Counted from the stretch's first letter, positions 19,246 to 30,594 are shown. The stretch: 32,959 bases of DNA from Atkinsonella hypoxylon (GCA_000729835.1 JFHB01000279.1:1-32959); one strand, 5' to 3'. Numbers and translations: made by a program. Notes: a model not told the origin generated them from the letters alone.

Positions 19246-20283
19246 AGAAAAATACTTAATTTAATAATAAGCTTAGTAAAGGTATAGTAAAATTTTATAT
19301 AGACTTTAATAATAACTTAATTACCTTTAACTAAAAATAAAAGAAAATAAACCCTTCTTTATAGAGGCCTATATAATAGCTATAAAAAAAAAAATAAATA
19401 AAAACAAAAGAAATTTCTTAGTAAGTAGTAAGGGAGCAGCAGTACTTATAGTGTAAAGGTATAACTACCTAAAAGGTGCTTTATTGCTCTTTAAGCAGTT
19501 GCAGAATAGAAGCTAAAGAAGCTATATAGTGCCCCTAGAGTAGTGTAGAAGCTAGAGCTAAAATAGTAGCGCTAGTAGAAGATATAGGGGCTAGAGTAAA
19601 TAAAGATATAACTAGCGCTTTAGATTAAAGCTTTACTCTAGTAAATATAGATAAGAATATAATGTCTTAAATAGCTTAATGCTTTAGGTATAAAGGTATA
19701 GTCTTTAAAGAGAAAAAGATAAAAAGAGAGAAAATAAAGGGAGTAGTAAGCTAGGTTAAAGTTATATACTTTAGGAATATAAATAGTAATTAGCACTATA
19801 AGTAGTTTAAGCTTTTAAGCTCTACCTAAAGGTAGATATATTCTTAGTATATTGCCTTAAGGTTATTCTATAAGAGCAAAAGAACAATATATAGTAGTAA
19901 AGAAGCCTTATATAGTAGTAAAGAGGCAGCAGTAGTAGAGGTTAGTAGTATATAATAAAGTGTAAGTATAGGCAGTAGCAATAAAGAGAGTATAATAATA
20001 GCAGTAGTAGTAGTAAGTATAAAGGGAGATAAGAAGTTATTATTAATGTCTATAAGGATGTACTTATACTTATTAGGGTTAAACTTATTGTTCTTTAGAA
20101 TAATAAAGGCTATAGTACTCTTATAGATTGCAGAAGAAAAGAGAGTAAGTATAAAAGAGCTATTAGCTTAAGTTATATAATAAAGAGAAGAAAAGAGTGT
20201 AACCTTCTCTTCTATATAATTAGCAGTAAGTATATCCTTAAGAATAGTATTATAGTAATTATATATATTTAAGAACTTATAGG
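19246..20283 (+). pseudogene. Possible extension of Gypsy pol beyond the chromodomain, or extra ORF
   Basis: Downstream of the chromodomain the same frame can be followed for roughly 340 more codons with only TAA/TAG interruptions. Segments read as protein-like: EAKEAI at 19516, VEARAKIVALVEDIGARVN near 19548-19604, NIDKNIMS, CFRYKGIVFKEKKIKREK near 19682 and YIALRLFYKSKRTIYSSKEA near 19850. There are several Cys and many Lys. I recognise no domain. The true pol stop cannot be told from RIP stops, so this may be a C-terminal extension, a separate downstream gene or non-coding DNA that looks open because stops are read as Gln. Confidence 0.35.
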
Positions 20284-21238
20284 TAAGAATAGTTTAATAG
20301 GTAAGCTAGCTAAAGTAAGAGAGAATTAATATAAACTTAACTATAAAACCTTAGTTAGTAAGTTTCTATATTCTAGTAAAGTAATACTATAGGTAAGAAT
20401 GCTTAGTAAAGAGGCTTAGATTCTAGATATAGCCTCTATACCTCTATATATATAGTTAGTATTCTCTTCTTTAGCTAAAACAACAGTTATATAAGCTCTT
20501 TTTATAAAGGTTATTATAATATAGTATATAAATATCTTTAAGAATATTACTATTAAATAGCTCTAAATTATTTAAGTCCTTTTATATAAAGAAACTATAG
20601 ATATAGCAGCAATAAAGAACTATTAACGCTATAGAAGTAGGAGCAGTAAGGGCATTAGCGCTAGTAATATAGCTATTAAAGTTCTAAATATATTCTAGAT
20701 TAGCAAAAGAATAAGCTATATATAGATAAAGAAGTAGTATACTCTAGGCTAATAGAACAATATTTTGCGGTTTTAATTAGCTAGCTGCTTATAGTTAAAT
20801 GTATTCTATTTAAAGGCAATAGAAAAGAGTTCTTTTACATTAAAAGGAGCAGTAGTAGCTGTATAGTATAATAAGGAATTTTAGAAAGTAATAAAGGAAT
20901 TATTTATTTATAATATAGAGGTAAGATATAATATAAAGAAGGAAGAAAAAGATAAAGAAAAGAGAAAAGGAATTATTTATTTTTATATTAAAAATAGCTA
21001 AAAGCTAGCTGCTAGTTTATTATATACTAAAGAGATAACAATAATAATAACTATTTATACCCTACTAGCTATTAGTTTATTATATACTAAGAGAATAACA
21101 TTAATAATAACTATTTATACTCTACACCCTTAACAATACCCCTTATATATAAATAGATTATATATATCTAATAACTGTTTGCAATAGTAATAAGAATAAA
21201 AGAGAGAGAGTGCCTTTTAGTTAATAAAAGGGATTATT
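20284..21238 (+). other. Gypsy 3' region, left part
   Basis: Heavily mutated sequence belonging to the Gypsy element (between pol and 3' LTR), ending at the Copia-A copy 3 insertion. No domain was identified. It contains the two-copy 60-bp tandem repeat listed separately and ends in the duplicated TTATT at 21234-21238. Confidence 0.6.
21003..21122 (+). repeat. Two tandem copies of a 60-bp unit
   Basis: The block AGTTTATTATATACTAA...ATAATAACTATTTATAC occurs twice at a spacing of exactly 60 bp, with a few differences. Its start resembles the region across the end of the Gypsy 5' LTR (GCTAGTCTATTATATACTA at about 6480), a short similarity that may be chance in such AT-rich DNA. Confidence 0.7.
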
Positions 21239-21942
21239 TGTTGAAAATAATAGGGATTACAGGACTAGATATCTAAGAGGGTAGTGGTCTCTTAGATTTA
21301 GCACCTGTAATTGCTCCTAGCAATTATTACGTAGTGGAAGCAGCAGCGGCCTAAATTAAGCTGTAGTGTATAGTATAGATTACGTAGAGGCAACAGATAA
21401 CTGTAATAGTAATATCTTTATATTGAGAGCGCTGTAACGAACAGTAAGGGTAGGATCTTGAATCTTTCTAGTCCCTTATAGACCTACTAACTATATTAGC
21501 GAGCTATAGTCGCTAGAAGGGGCTTATAAGCTACTTTATAATTTCCGTAAAAAGATTTACTATATAAAAACAAAAAAATCGACTTACAGCTATACAAACG
21601 AGATGCTTACGTGCACAATTTAACAAATTCCACTAATAACAAGCAACCCTTATAAGCAACTCTATCTAACAATTATACTATTAAATAGCCCTAATTCTTA
21701 GCTTTTAAATAGTATACTTCTTAAATTTCTACCACTGCTAGTTATAGAGAAAATCGCTGTTAAAGTTAACTATAGGTTAGGCAACTTTGCCTTAGTCGAT
21801 TCTAGATGTTTTGCATCTAGTAACAGCGATATCTCTACCAAAAATCAACGTAACAAGACCTAGTTAGGGTCACGTAATAGAGCAACTAACAGGCAACTAG
21901 CAAGCATAAAAATAGGCTATATAGAGTAGCTTATTTTTAACA
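21239..21942 (-). repeat. Copia-A copy 3, 3' LTR (704 bp)
   Basis: It begins TGTTGAAAATAATAGGG, the only Copia-A LTR here with the unmutated outer end, and finishes TTATTTTTAACA. It carries the longer variant AACAGGCAACTAGCAAGC shared with copy 1. Confidence 0.95.
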
Positions 21943-21950
21943 CTCCCTCT
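21943..21950 (-). other. Copia-A polypurine tract, copy 3
   Basis: CTCCCTCT abuts the 3' LTR exactly as in copy 2. Confidence 0.7.
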
Positions 21951-22195
21951 AGAAATGTAAGAAGTAACTAGTTCTATAAGCAACTTAGCTCCTTTAAAGG
22001 ATATCTAAGTTAGAATCAACCAACGAAAATACAGTACTAATAATAGAACTAAATAACATAACCAATTCTAGCAATTCCAGGGTAGTTATAGTTAAATATA
22101 ACTAGTTGTTGTTAATTGTTTTTGTTGCTTTCGATTTTTAACTGTTTTTTCGTTACTTTTCGATTTTTTAAGTGTTTTTTTATTGCTTTTATAAG
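21951..22195 (-). other. Copia-A 3' untranslated region, copy 3
   Basis: Homologous to 11330-11571, with T-rich runs on the plus strand. No reading frame is present. Confidence 0.6.
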
Positions 22196-25100
22196 CTAGC
22201 TAGAAAGCTCTAGTAACTTAATAAATTGTTAATGCTTTTAAATAGCAAGAGGCTTAGTTAGGCTATCTGCTAGCATCTAATTTGTATTAATATAACTAAC
22301 CTTAGCTATACCTTTACGAATCTTTTCCCTAATGTAGTTAAACTTCAAAAGGGTGTGCTTAGTCCTACTATACAACGTTAGGTTGTAAGCAGTAACTATA
22401 GCGCCTTAATTATTACACCTAATAGGAATAGGAGAGGTTAAAGGCAGCTTTATCTCCTTAAAAAGGCTATAGAGCCACTCTAATTCCCTAATAGCTTCAG
22501 ATAATGCATTAGATTCTGCTTCTAAGGTGGAAAGAGCAATAGTACTAGCTTTCTTCGATTTCTAACTAATAGGTCCACTAGCTAGCTTATATAGATAAGC
22601 ATAGGTTAATTTAGAAGAGGTTTTATTACCGGCAAAATCGCTATTATAATAACTAAGGAGGGTCTTTAAGACTTCTTTACAACTAATAGTAGTATTAGAA
22701 GACTTTTTAGAGGAAGACCCTACTAAAGAGTGTAGACTAGAACGCTTATAAACAATAGCAAAGCTTCTAGTACCACTTAAGTACCGAAGGAGGTGCTTAG
22801 AGGCGTTTAGATGCTCTATATAGGGCTTAGCTAGGAATGTTGATAGCTACTAAACAGAAAAAGCAATATTAGCTCTAGTTAGCAACATAAGGTACATTAT
22901 AGTGCCTATTATGCTCTAATAAAGCTTATAATCGGATTTTAAGAGAGGTTTTGTAACTAGTTGCTTTAGGATTCCTAGCTGTATAGAGATAGAAGCTAGC
23001 TTAGCATCTAGCATATTAAATCTTTCTAGAGCTTCAAGGATGTATTAAGATTAATGGATTTTAATAGACCTTTTAGACCTATTATAGGTAATTTAAACGC
23101 CTAGGAAGAATTCTACTAGTCCTCTATCTTCTATTAGATAAGCTTAATTTAGTAGCTTTTTAAGCTTATTAATATATCGTAAATTAGGCCCAATTAGAAG
23201 ACAGTTATCTACATAAGTAGCAATATATATAGATATAGCTAGGTTATAAAAGACTGCTAGGTCTGATATAAGAGGTTTAAATCTATGCTTTTAAAGTAAT
23301 TCTGTTAGAATTTGCTGCTATTCTCTAGGACTTTACTTTAGACTATAGAGGGATTTTTCTAGCTTAATTACTTACTCTTTAGAGGGCTTGTAATTACAGC
23401 TTTTTAGTAGCTTAGCTACTAATAGCGTTGCTTCTGTAAATTCAACGAATCTATCTAGGATTTCTATATAAATAGCTTCCTTAAGCTTACTATTTAAAAA
23501 CGCTCCTATAAAGTCGATTTACTTAACTTCCTAGTTATTAAAAGCTACAAGAGCTAATAATATACGCTAGCTAGGAGGAATACTAGTTGCAGCAAAGGTC
23601 TCTAGATAGTCTTAACCTTCTATTTATATAAATCCCTTAGCAACAAAGCGGGCCTTATATTTAATAGAATTATTTTCTTTATCCTTTTTAAGCCTATAAA
23701 CAAGCCTATTCTTTAGAACTCTTTGGCCCTTAGGTACTTAGTCTTTCCCTATAAATTTAAAGGTTCCAGCAGCTAATAGCTGCTTAAATTCGCTATAGGT
23801 AGCTTCTATCTAATGCTGCTTAGCAGAGCTTTTTAGGGCTTGCTTCTACGTGTTAGGAAGTTTATCCTTATTACTATTAGAAGTAATAGCTGCTTTAGTC
23901 CTTGCCTTAAAGCATAGATCCTTAATTAAGGAAAATATGTCTCTATCTAAATCTATAGCATTAGCATCAATAGATTCAGCTTCAGCTTCTATAGGTTCTA
24001 TATTAGCCTAAGGGGCTTCTATAGATATAGGGGCTTTAGGGGCCTCTACAGCTTCTATAGGGTTACTTAGTAGAAGAGCTTAATCTACAGGTTCTAGTGG
24101 ATAATTTAGCACATCTAGATAACTAGGATAAAGATACTTAGGAGTATAATTATCCACTAATTGCTGCTAGTTATTGACTTCTCCCTCTAAAGGATTATCC
24201 ACTATAGAACTAATAGGAACCTTAGGGATGCTCTATGAAATAGAACCTATTCCTTCTATAATTTTAACGAAGCTAGTCTTTATAACAGCTCGTTTAGAGG
24301 GGATATATATTAAATATACATTAGAACCTAGTGTAGCTAAAAGTCTACTAGGAATAGTTCTTTTAGCTAGCTTCTGCAACCTAGATTGTTGTTCTAAAGG
24401 AATTAGAACTTCGCAATAGGAGCCTATAGCCCTTATTTTAGTAAAATTAGGCTTATAGGTCTTAGAAGGCTCTAAATTAGCTAGATATAGCTGTTTAGGA
24501 CTTAGTGGTTTAGTACTATTTGCAGTAGTATTAACTAAATCCACTATAGCAGAAAGGATGTAAGACTATAGATATAGAGGTAATTGTAACTACTGTAGAG
24601 TAGCACGCAAACGGTCTAGAAGTACTCTTATAGCTCTCTCTATTAGCCTATTCTGTTTGTAAATATAGAGGCAAGAGGTGCTAAAGTAAATACCCTTAGA
24701 AGATAGCTAAGCTTGCAACCTAGTATTAATTTCTATACTACTATTAAAATAAAGGTGTTTAGGGTAGCAGTTATACTAGTTTTTTAATTCCTTAAAGAAG
24801 CCTTTAATGCAGCTATAAAGAGTAGAACTCTCTTTATTAGCTAGATTAAAAGACTACTTATACTGTAATTTTCTATTAATTAGAAAAAGAACTAAAGACC
24901 TTTTGTTATGCAGTATAGGCTCTATTTTAACGGTATCTCCCTCTATAATATCTAAACATCTAGGGGGGTTAGGAATAGCATGCTTACTAGGTCTTCTAAT
25001 AGCTTTAGCTTAGTTGTAAGCTAGGCAGTTAAAATCCTTTTCCTTGATTTTTGTAAAATTAGGAATACCTTTAGTAATAGAAGCAGTCTTCTTTAGTAAA

Positions 25101-27457
25101 GGGAGTCCTATATACCCTAATCTAACGTGCTAAGTAGCAGCTAATTCTAGTAGCTTCTTATAGGAAGAAGAAGCAGTAGGATTTATACTACTAGAATTAT
25201 TATTAAAGCTAGCTTCCTGTTGCTCTCTATCTTACTAGATCTCTTGAGAACTATAGGCCTTGTTTAAGGGATCTAGACAGCTATTTCCTCTAATATCTAG
25301 CAACTTAGGATTTAGACCTTCTAAATCCCTGTTATTAGAAGGAATCTAACTAGGAGCCCGTTTAGGAACTAGGGCTAATAGCTCTATAGCATTGTTATTA
25401 GTATTATCTTCTTCTTCTTTAAAATTAGATAATTCCTTAATTCAGCTATATTCCTTAGGATTAAAACTAGACTGTTAAGGGATTTAAACCTCTATAGGAT
25501 AACTAGTATTATAATTGCTATTATAACTACTAAATCCTATATAAGAGAGATTAGCGTGGTTTTTACACACTCTAGGGGTCTCTTGCCCCTTAAGCTGTAG
25601 AAAGAAACTATACTTTTTGGGATTTAGAAGCCTACAGCAGCTTCTATTAGCTAGAAATAGCTGATTTCTAAGGAGAGTGCTCCCTGTTAAATAGTGCTTT
25701 AGACTACTAATTAGGTTGGTATTTAAACCTAGGCAATATAGAGCATCCTTTAGAGCTAAAGGCCTGTATTTAGCTGGATTTATACTAACTAGTACCTAGA
25801 ATACAGCAGTTCTCTGTTCTTTAGGATAAATAGAACCTCCTCTAGTAGCAATAGGCGTAGTTTTACCCTTTTTTATAGGCTTAAAAGTTCTAAAAAATGC
25901 CTTATTGTTAACTATATAACAGGTAGAACCTATATTGTATAGTAAGGAGTTTTTAATTATTCCATTAAAATAGTTAAAAGAAGGGGTATTATTACTAGTA
26001 GTACTAGTATCACTAGTAGTAGATTCTGTATCTAAATCGTAAGAATTATTACTACTAGAACTGCTAGAATTATTAGATTCTATAGTATCCTAGTTGCTAG
26101 TAGATAGGTTATAACAACCTATAGTAAAAGCAGCTTCTCTATTCTTATTCCTAGAGTTTTTATTACTTCTTCTTCGGCCCTTCTACTTCTTCTTATTCTT
26201 AGAGGCTTTATCTTAATCTTTTTCTTTAGAGGCATTAGAATCGTTAGAATTAGAATTGGAATTCTTCTTCTAATTAGGAGGATTCTTTCCTTAATTAGCC
26301 TTATTATTAGAACTATTAGAATTAGAAGCTTTATAACTAAGAGCCTTAGATATAGAGGAGCTTTTATCTCTTTATTCTTCTAATAAATCAGCTATAAGGA
26401 ACTGTAAATTCAGCATTTTTACAGATAGACCTTATGCTCTAGCAGCTCTAATAGAATATTGCTGCCTTTTAGCCTAGCTAGGGAAGGTCTTCTTTAAAGC
26501 ATTAATATAATAATTTACCTAGTCAATAGAATTAATAGCTACACTATAGAGCTGTAATTTAGCTAGTAAATTATTAAATTTAGCATTAAAGGCCTCTAAA
26601 GATCCCTTATAGTTCGAAAACAATAAGTTATAATAACTAGTATATAGCGTACTACGTTGTATTTTAGCACTCTGTAAATACTGCTTAACTAGAACGTTAT
26701 AGGCATCTATAGGGGACTTATGCTAGCTTATAGCAGCTTAAGGTCTAGATTAGCAACTATCTCTTATAATTATAAGGATAATAGCTTGCTCTAAATCTAC
26801 TAATGTACTAGCTATACTAGGATTATTAATAAATTAAGGGAATCCTAGTGCTCTAAATTAAATAGTTAAAGCTTACTTCTACTATTTAAAATTTTTAGGG
26901 CCTTTTAGCTTAGCAGCCTCTAGAATTAAGTGAACCTTCTTATTTAACTCTTTTATAGTGCCTTTATTAAAAGTAGGCAGAAAAGTAGCACTATTAGAGG
27001 AACTAGAAGGTTTAGGGGCTTTAAAAGAGACTTTAGAAGCTCTTTTAGAAGTAATAGGATCTACTACCTTAGAGGGAGACCCTATAGAGAGATTACCTAT
27101 AGATATAATTATAGTATCTAATTTACTTAGTAAATTAGCTATATTACCTTCATTTTAGCTTTATTTTGCTTTACTATACCTAATAAATCTATTTAGGGTC
27201 TCTTGTTGCTTATCTATTTAAGCTTTTAGATCAGCTTGTACATTATAGACTTACACTACTCTTTTAGAAGCCAATCTAGCTTCTTTTAGAGCCTTCTTAG
27301 CTGTATAATCTTCTTCATTAGAAGAGGAATCTACTAGCTAAGGGAGGGATCTAGCTAGACTAGGAAAGCTAGTAGCAGCAGCTGTAGCTGGTGTACTAGA
27401 ACTACTACCCCGTTTAGGGCTTGTGCTCTTTCCCTTGCCTATTCCTTTTAGTGCTAT
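22196..27457 (-). pseudogene. gag-pol: Copia-A gag-pol polyprotein, copy 3, RIP-inactivated
   Basis: The same single frame as copy 2, from the start position at 27457 (ATA instead of ATG) to TAG at 22198-22196: 1753 codons plus stop, nine more than copy 2, with no net frameshift. The longest intact piece is 103 codons at 24233-24544. It covers the end of the integrase: LYLANLEPSKTYKPNFTKI, then GSYCEVLIPLEQQSRLQKL, then a VYLIYIPSKRAVIKTSFVKI block typical of the Copia integrase C-terminus. The protease motif has become YNIGS (both DTG Asp and Thr changed) and the RT box YVDN. Gag has no CCHC knuckle, only a Lys/Arg/Asn-rich tail. Differences from copy 2 are mostly C/T and G/A. Confidence 0.94.
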
Positions 27458-28371
27458 TTTAAGGGTTTAAAATATAGCTAATTTAACGCTCTTTATAGCT
27501 AATTATAGCCTAAATTACAGTGGAAATAGTAGTAAATAACAGTAATAATTCTTACTAAATATAGGCTAGAAGTGCTCTATATCTTTAGAAATTATACTGA
27601 GATTTTTCTCTAATTTCTTTCGTAATAGGTATAACGGGCTCTAAAGGCTGCATTATATCGCGATCTATATGCACATACAATTTGTATAGCAGACTAGATT
27701 AACAAGCGGTTGCGAGGGGCATAAAACATAGGTCCTAGCTATTTTTAGCCAAAAGATTCAGGAGATTCTTCTCCAATTAGGTTCTAATAAATTAGTAGAG
27801 ACCTAGGCACAGCTAATTTAGGGATATCTAGCTAATTCCTACTTCAAAATCCTAACTAGTAGGATTACTACATAAATTAATTCTGCAACCGAAAACACAG
27901 GAATATCTAACGGTAACAAGAGCTGTTAGGCGTGCACTACAAATTGTAGTATAGCTACTAACAGAGGTGTATAGGGTGCACAATATAACAACAACAAGCA
28001 ATGCAGTGTAGCGCTAAGCTTATTTCTTAATAGAAATAATTAATTAGGCAGTGCCTAATAAAACGATTTACAGTGCGAATGTAATGTGTGCAGATGTATA
28101 TATTTTAATGTTGCACAACAATAGAACCTAGCTATTAAGAATAGCTTCAAAAGTGTGTATATATAGGGTGTATAGAGTGCAGGAGGCACAGGGTAGGTAG
28201 AATAAAAACACTAGTATAGTGGCTAGCGATATATGTGCAGCAGGTATTAATAGCTTCCAGCAAGCTACTAATTTTTAGCAGCAATAGCTGCTAGCGTAGG
28301 TCTTAATATAGCTTCTAGTGGGTAATACAGTACACAATAGTAGATTTCAGCGGGCTAACAGCTTGCAGATA
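27458..28371 (-). other. Copia-A 5' leader, copy 3
   Basis: About 910 bp, homologous to the other leaders. It lacks the GATAT...GCTCTATTATAG segment of copies 2 and 4, as does copy 1. No reading frame is present. Confidence 0.7.
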
Positions 28372-28391
28372 GGTCTTCTAGGCTTATAACC
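28372..28391 (-). other. Copia-A primer-binding site, copy 3
   Basis: It reads GGTTATAAGCCTAGAAGACC in element orientation, with CCTAG where copies 1 and 2 have CCCAG and copy 4 has CCTGG. The ancestor was therefore probably CCCGG, damaged on different strands in different copies. Confidence 0.55.
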
Positions 28392-29094
28392 TATTGAAAA
28401 TAATAGAGATTATAGGACTAGATAGAAGAGAGTAGTAGTCTCTTATATTTAGCACCTGTAATTGCTTCTAGCAATTATTATGTAGTAGAAGCAGCAGCAG
28501 CTTAAATTAAGCTATAGTGTATAGTACTAGATTACGTAGAGGCAATAGATAACTGTAATAGTGGTATCTTTATATTAAGAGCGCTGTAACAAATAGTGAG
28601 GGTAGAATCTTAAATCTTTCCAGTCCCTTATAGACCTACTAACTATATTAGCGGGCTGTAGTTGCTAGAAGGGGCTTATAGGCTACTTTATAATTTCCGT
28701 AAAAAGATTTACTATATAAAAACAAAAAAATCAACTTACGGCTATACAAACGAGACACCTACATGCACAATTTAACAAATTCTACTAATAACAAGCAACC
28801 CTTATAAGCAACTCTATCCAACAATTATACCATTAAATAGCCCTAATTCTTAGCTTTTAAATGGTATACTTCTTGAATTTCTACCACTGCTAGTTGTGGA
28901 GAAAATCGCTGTTAAAGTTAACTATAGGTTAGGCAACTTTGCCTTAGTCGATTCTAGATGTTTTGCATCTAGTAACAGCGATATCTCTACCAAAAATCAA
29001 CGTAACAAGACCTAGTTAGGGTCACGTGATAGAGCAACTAACAGGCAACTAGCAAGCATAAAAATAGGCTATATAGGGTAGCTTATTTTTAACA
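28392..29094 (-). repeat. Copia-A copy 3, 5' LTR (703 bp)
   Basis: The partner of the LTR at 21239, with the same long variant. The outer end toward the interior is TATTGA (RIP form of TGTTGA). It ends TTTTTAACA and is followed by the second TTATT. Confidence 0.95.
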
Positions 29095-29099
29095 TTATT

Positions 29100-29606
29100 A
29101 TATAATAATTGCTTTAAATATAAGAAGGCTTAAGGATATAGGCAGTTTATACACTAGTAACACTAGTATTATAGCTAGCGCCTATATAATAGGTAGATAA
29201 TTAATAGCTATATATAAAGAATTATAAGGTAAAGAGAAGCAGAAAATTAATAAATCCTAGGAGGGTATAATTAAGTAAAGGGGTATAATTAACCTATTAT
29301 AGCGCAACTAATAGGTTAGTTAGTAGAGCAATTAACAGCTATTGCTAAAGTGCTATAGGTAATTAAAGAGAAAAGAGGTAGAGTAGATATTTGTTTATAT
29401 ATTAGCTCTATAACACTGCACTAATAATAAATAGTGCATTAATATAGCAATAGAACAGCTAAAGTAAGGCGCTTAAGCGTAAACGTTATACCTCTATTTT
29501 TTTATAAGTAAACAATAGAGGAAATATAAAGAGAGAGTAGATAGAGAGTTAGCTGCTAGCTGTAGCACCTACTATAAACAATAAAAGGGATTGTTATAGG
29601 GCCTAG
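29100..29606 (+). other. Gypsy 3' region, right part
   Basis: About 500 bp of the Gypsy element between the copy 3 insertion and the polypurine tract. No gene was recognised. It contains a perfect 10-bp-arm inverted repeat (29290-29318). Confidence 0.6.
29290..29318. repeat. Perfect inverted repeat with 9-nt loop
   Basis: TAACCTATTA and TAATAGGTTA are exact reverse complements separated by TAGCGCAAC. The stem has survived heavy RIP intact, and its loop is among the more GC-rich spots nearby. Role unknown. Confidence 0.75.
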
Positions 29607-29622
29607 AAGGAGAAAGAGAGTA
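29607..29622 (+). other. Gypsy polypurine tract
   Basis: A purine run (AAGGAGAAAGAGAG followed by TA) immediately before the 3' LTR, correct in position and strand for plus-strand priming. Confidence 0.65.
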
Positions 29623-29945
29623 TATTATAAACTTAAGCCTTAAGCTTAAGTCTTTTAGTAAAGAGAGAACAGTAAAAGAGAGATAGAGATCTATATAGGT
29701 AAAGGGATAGAAGTAAGCTATATTTATCTAGAGGTTAGCTAGACTTTACTAGGCCCTAGAGAGAGAACCTTAGCTATAAAGTATATACTAAAAGAAGCTC
29801 CTAAGGGGAGGGACCTACCCCTAAATATATAGTACAGGGGTATAGAGAGGCTTCTAGTTCCTTCTCTCTTCCTCCTTTCCTCCCTATAATTATAGTTCTC
29901 ATCATAGACGCTAGTTAGCAGCAGCCACTAGGCCAGTCCATTACA
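29623..29945 (+). repeat. Gypsy 3' LTR (323 bp)
   Basis: It begins TATTATAAACTTAAGCCT, a RIP form of TGTTATGGACTCGAGCC, and ends CCAGTCCATTACA with the terminal CA preserved. The right half is much less mutated than the left half, a sharp contrast within one LTR. It is followed by the second ATTTC duplication. Confidence 0.92.
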
Positions 29946-29950
29946 ATTTC
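29946..29950 (+). repeat. Gypsy target-site duplication, right (ATTTC)
   Basis: It matches 6166-6170 exactly. Confidence 0.88.
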
Positions 29951-30510
29951 CTTCTTTCTTATATTAGTAATATTTAAACTAAAGTGCTCTTTTATTTTTA
30001 ATACTTAGTAGCTTTTTCTTCTTTCTTTTAAGATCTTTATAAAAAACCTTTTAATTATATAGTGCGCTTTAATTAGAATAAGTCCTTAGTAAAGCCTCTA
30101 TTTTTATTGCCTTAAAACTAAACCTCTAAATAACTATATAGCTTACACTAAAGTAGGTAATAATATAGTGTACATTAAGATTAAAGAGAATTAGTAAAGA
30201 GTAAGATATTTACCTATATATACTATTAAATAATAGTAGGTAAAAAGATTAAATAGTCTAAAAAGGTAGAAATAAAATATTAGTTATAGCTTAAAAGATA
30301 TATATATGCAAAAAGAGCTAGATATATTAAAGTGTTATAGAAAGTATTAGTAGTAGTAAAGTAAGGTCTCTTAAGTGTTAAGTATTGTAAATTAAAATAG
30401 GCTAAAAGATATTAATTAATTAAAAGAGATAAAGGCTAAAAAGAGCTAGTAGAAGCTGCTTATACGCTTCTTTACTTACTTCCTTAAACTATCTATATGT
30501 TTAGGCAATG
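29951..30510. other. AT-rich right flank of the Gypsy insertion
   Basis: About 560 bp of strongly AT-shifted DNA, formerly adjacent to 5828-6170. No gene or motif was recognised in either orientation. Confidence 0.55.
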
Positions 30511-30594
30511 CGCACTCTTATAGGGAAAATCTGCATATAGCATCCCTTGCAAAGCTAATATAAGAACGCAAGGGGATAACCCCGCCGCGACACA
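30511..30594. other. GC-richer island with two inverted repeats
   Basis: After AT-rich DNA the composition changes near 30510. CCCTTGC (30544-30550) pairs with GCAAGGG (30568-30574), and GGGG-ATAA-CCCC lies at 30572-30583, followed by GCCGCGACACA. The island stops exactly where Copia-A copy 4 begins. Terminal hairpins of this look occur at the 3' ends of some fungal Helitrons, but the CTRR terminus and a 5' end are not seen, so this is only a candidate transposon end. Confidence 0.4.

Larger units (their letters stand above)
21239..29094 (-). mobile_element. Copia-A copy 3, full length (7856 bp)
   Basis: A second complete Copia-A element, also antisense to the Gypsy host. LTRs of 704 and 703 bp, tract, one gag-pol frame of 1753 codons, leader and primer site, with perfect TTATT duplications at 21234-21238 and 29095-29099. 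It differs from copy 2 by in-frame indels in gag and in the linker before RT, by a longer LTR variant, and by lack of a leader segment. It groups with copy 1. Confidence 0.95.
6171..29945 (+). mobile_element. Gypsy chromovirus carrying two nested Copia-A elements
   Basis: An LTR retrotransposon of the Metaviridae-type chromovirus group, plus strand. The order is 5' LTR, gag, protease, RT, RNase H, integrase, chromodomain, a long 3' region, 3' LTR. Removing 10628-18456 and 21239-29099 (each nested element plus one duplicated target copy) leaves 8085 bp. In that joined sequence the pol frame runs without a frameshift from RT to chromodomain. It is the most RIP-altered DNA in the window apart from its flanks. 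Chromodomains of such integrases bind methylated histone H3 and direct insertion into heterochromatin, which fits the setting. It is larger than the 5-6 kb usual for the group because of about 2.4 kb between chromodomain and 3' LTR. Confidence 0.93.

Noticed and set aside
21003..21122. CRISPR-like or regulatory repeat array
   Set aside because: There are just two adjacent 60-bp copies with no spacers, inside a retrotransposon.
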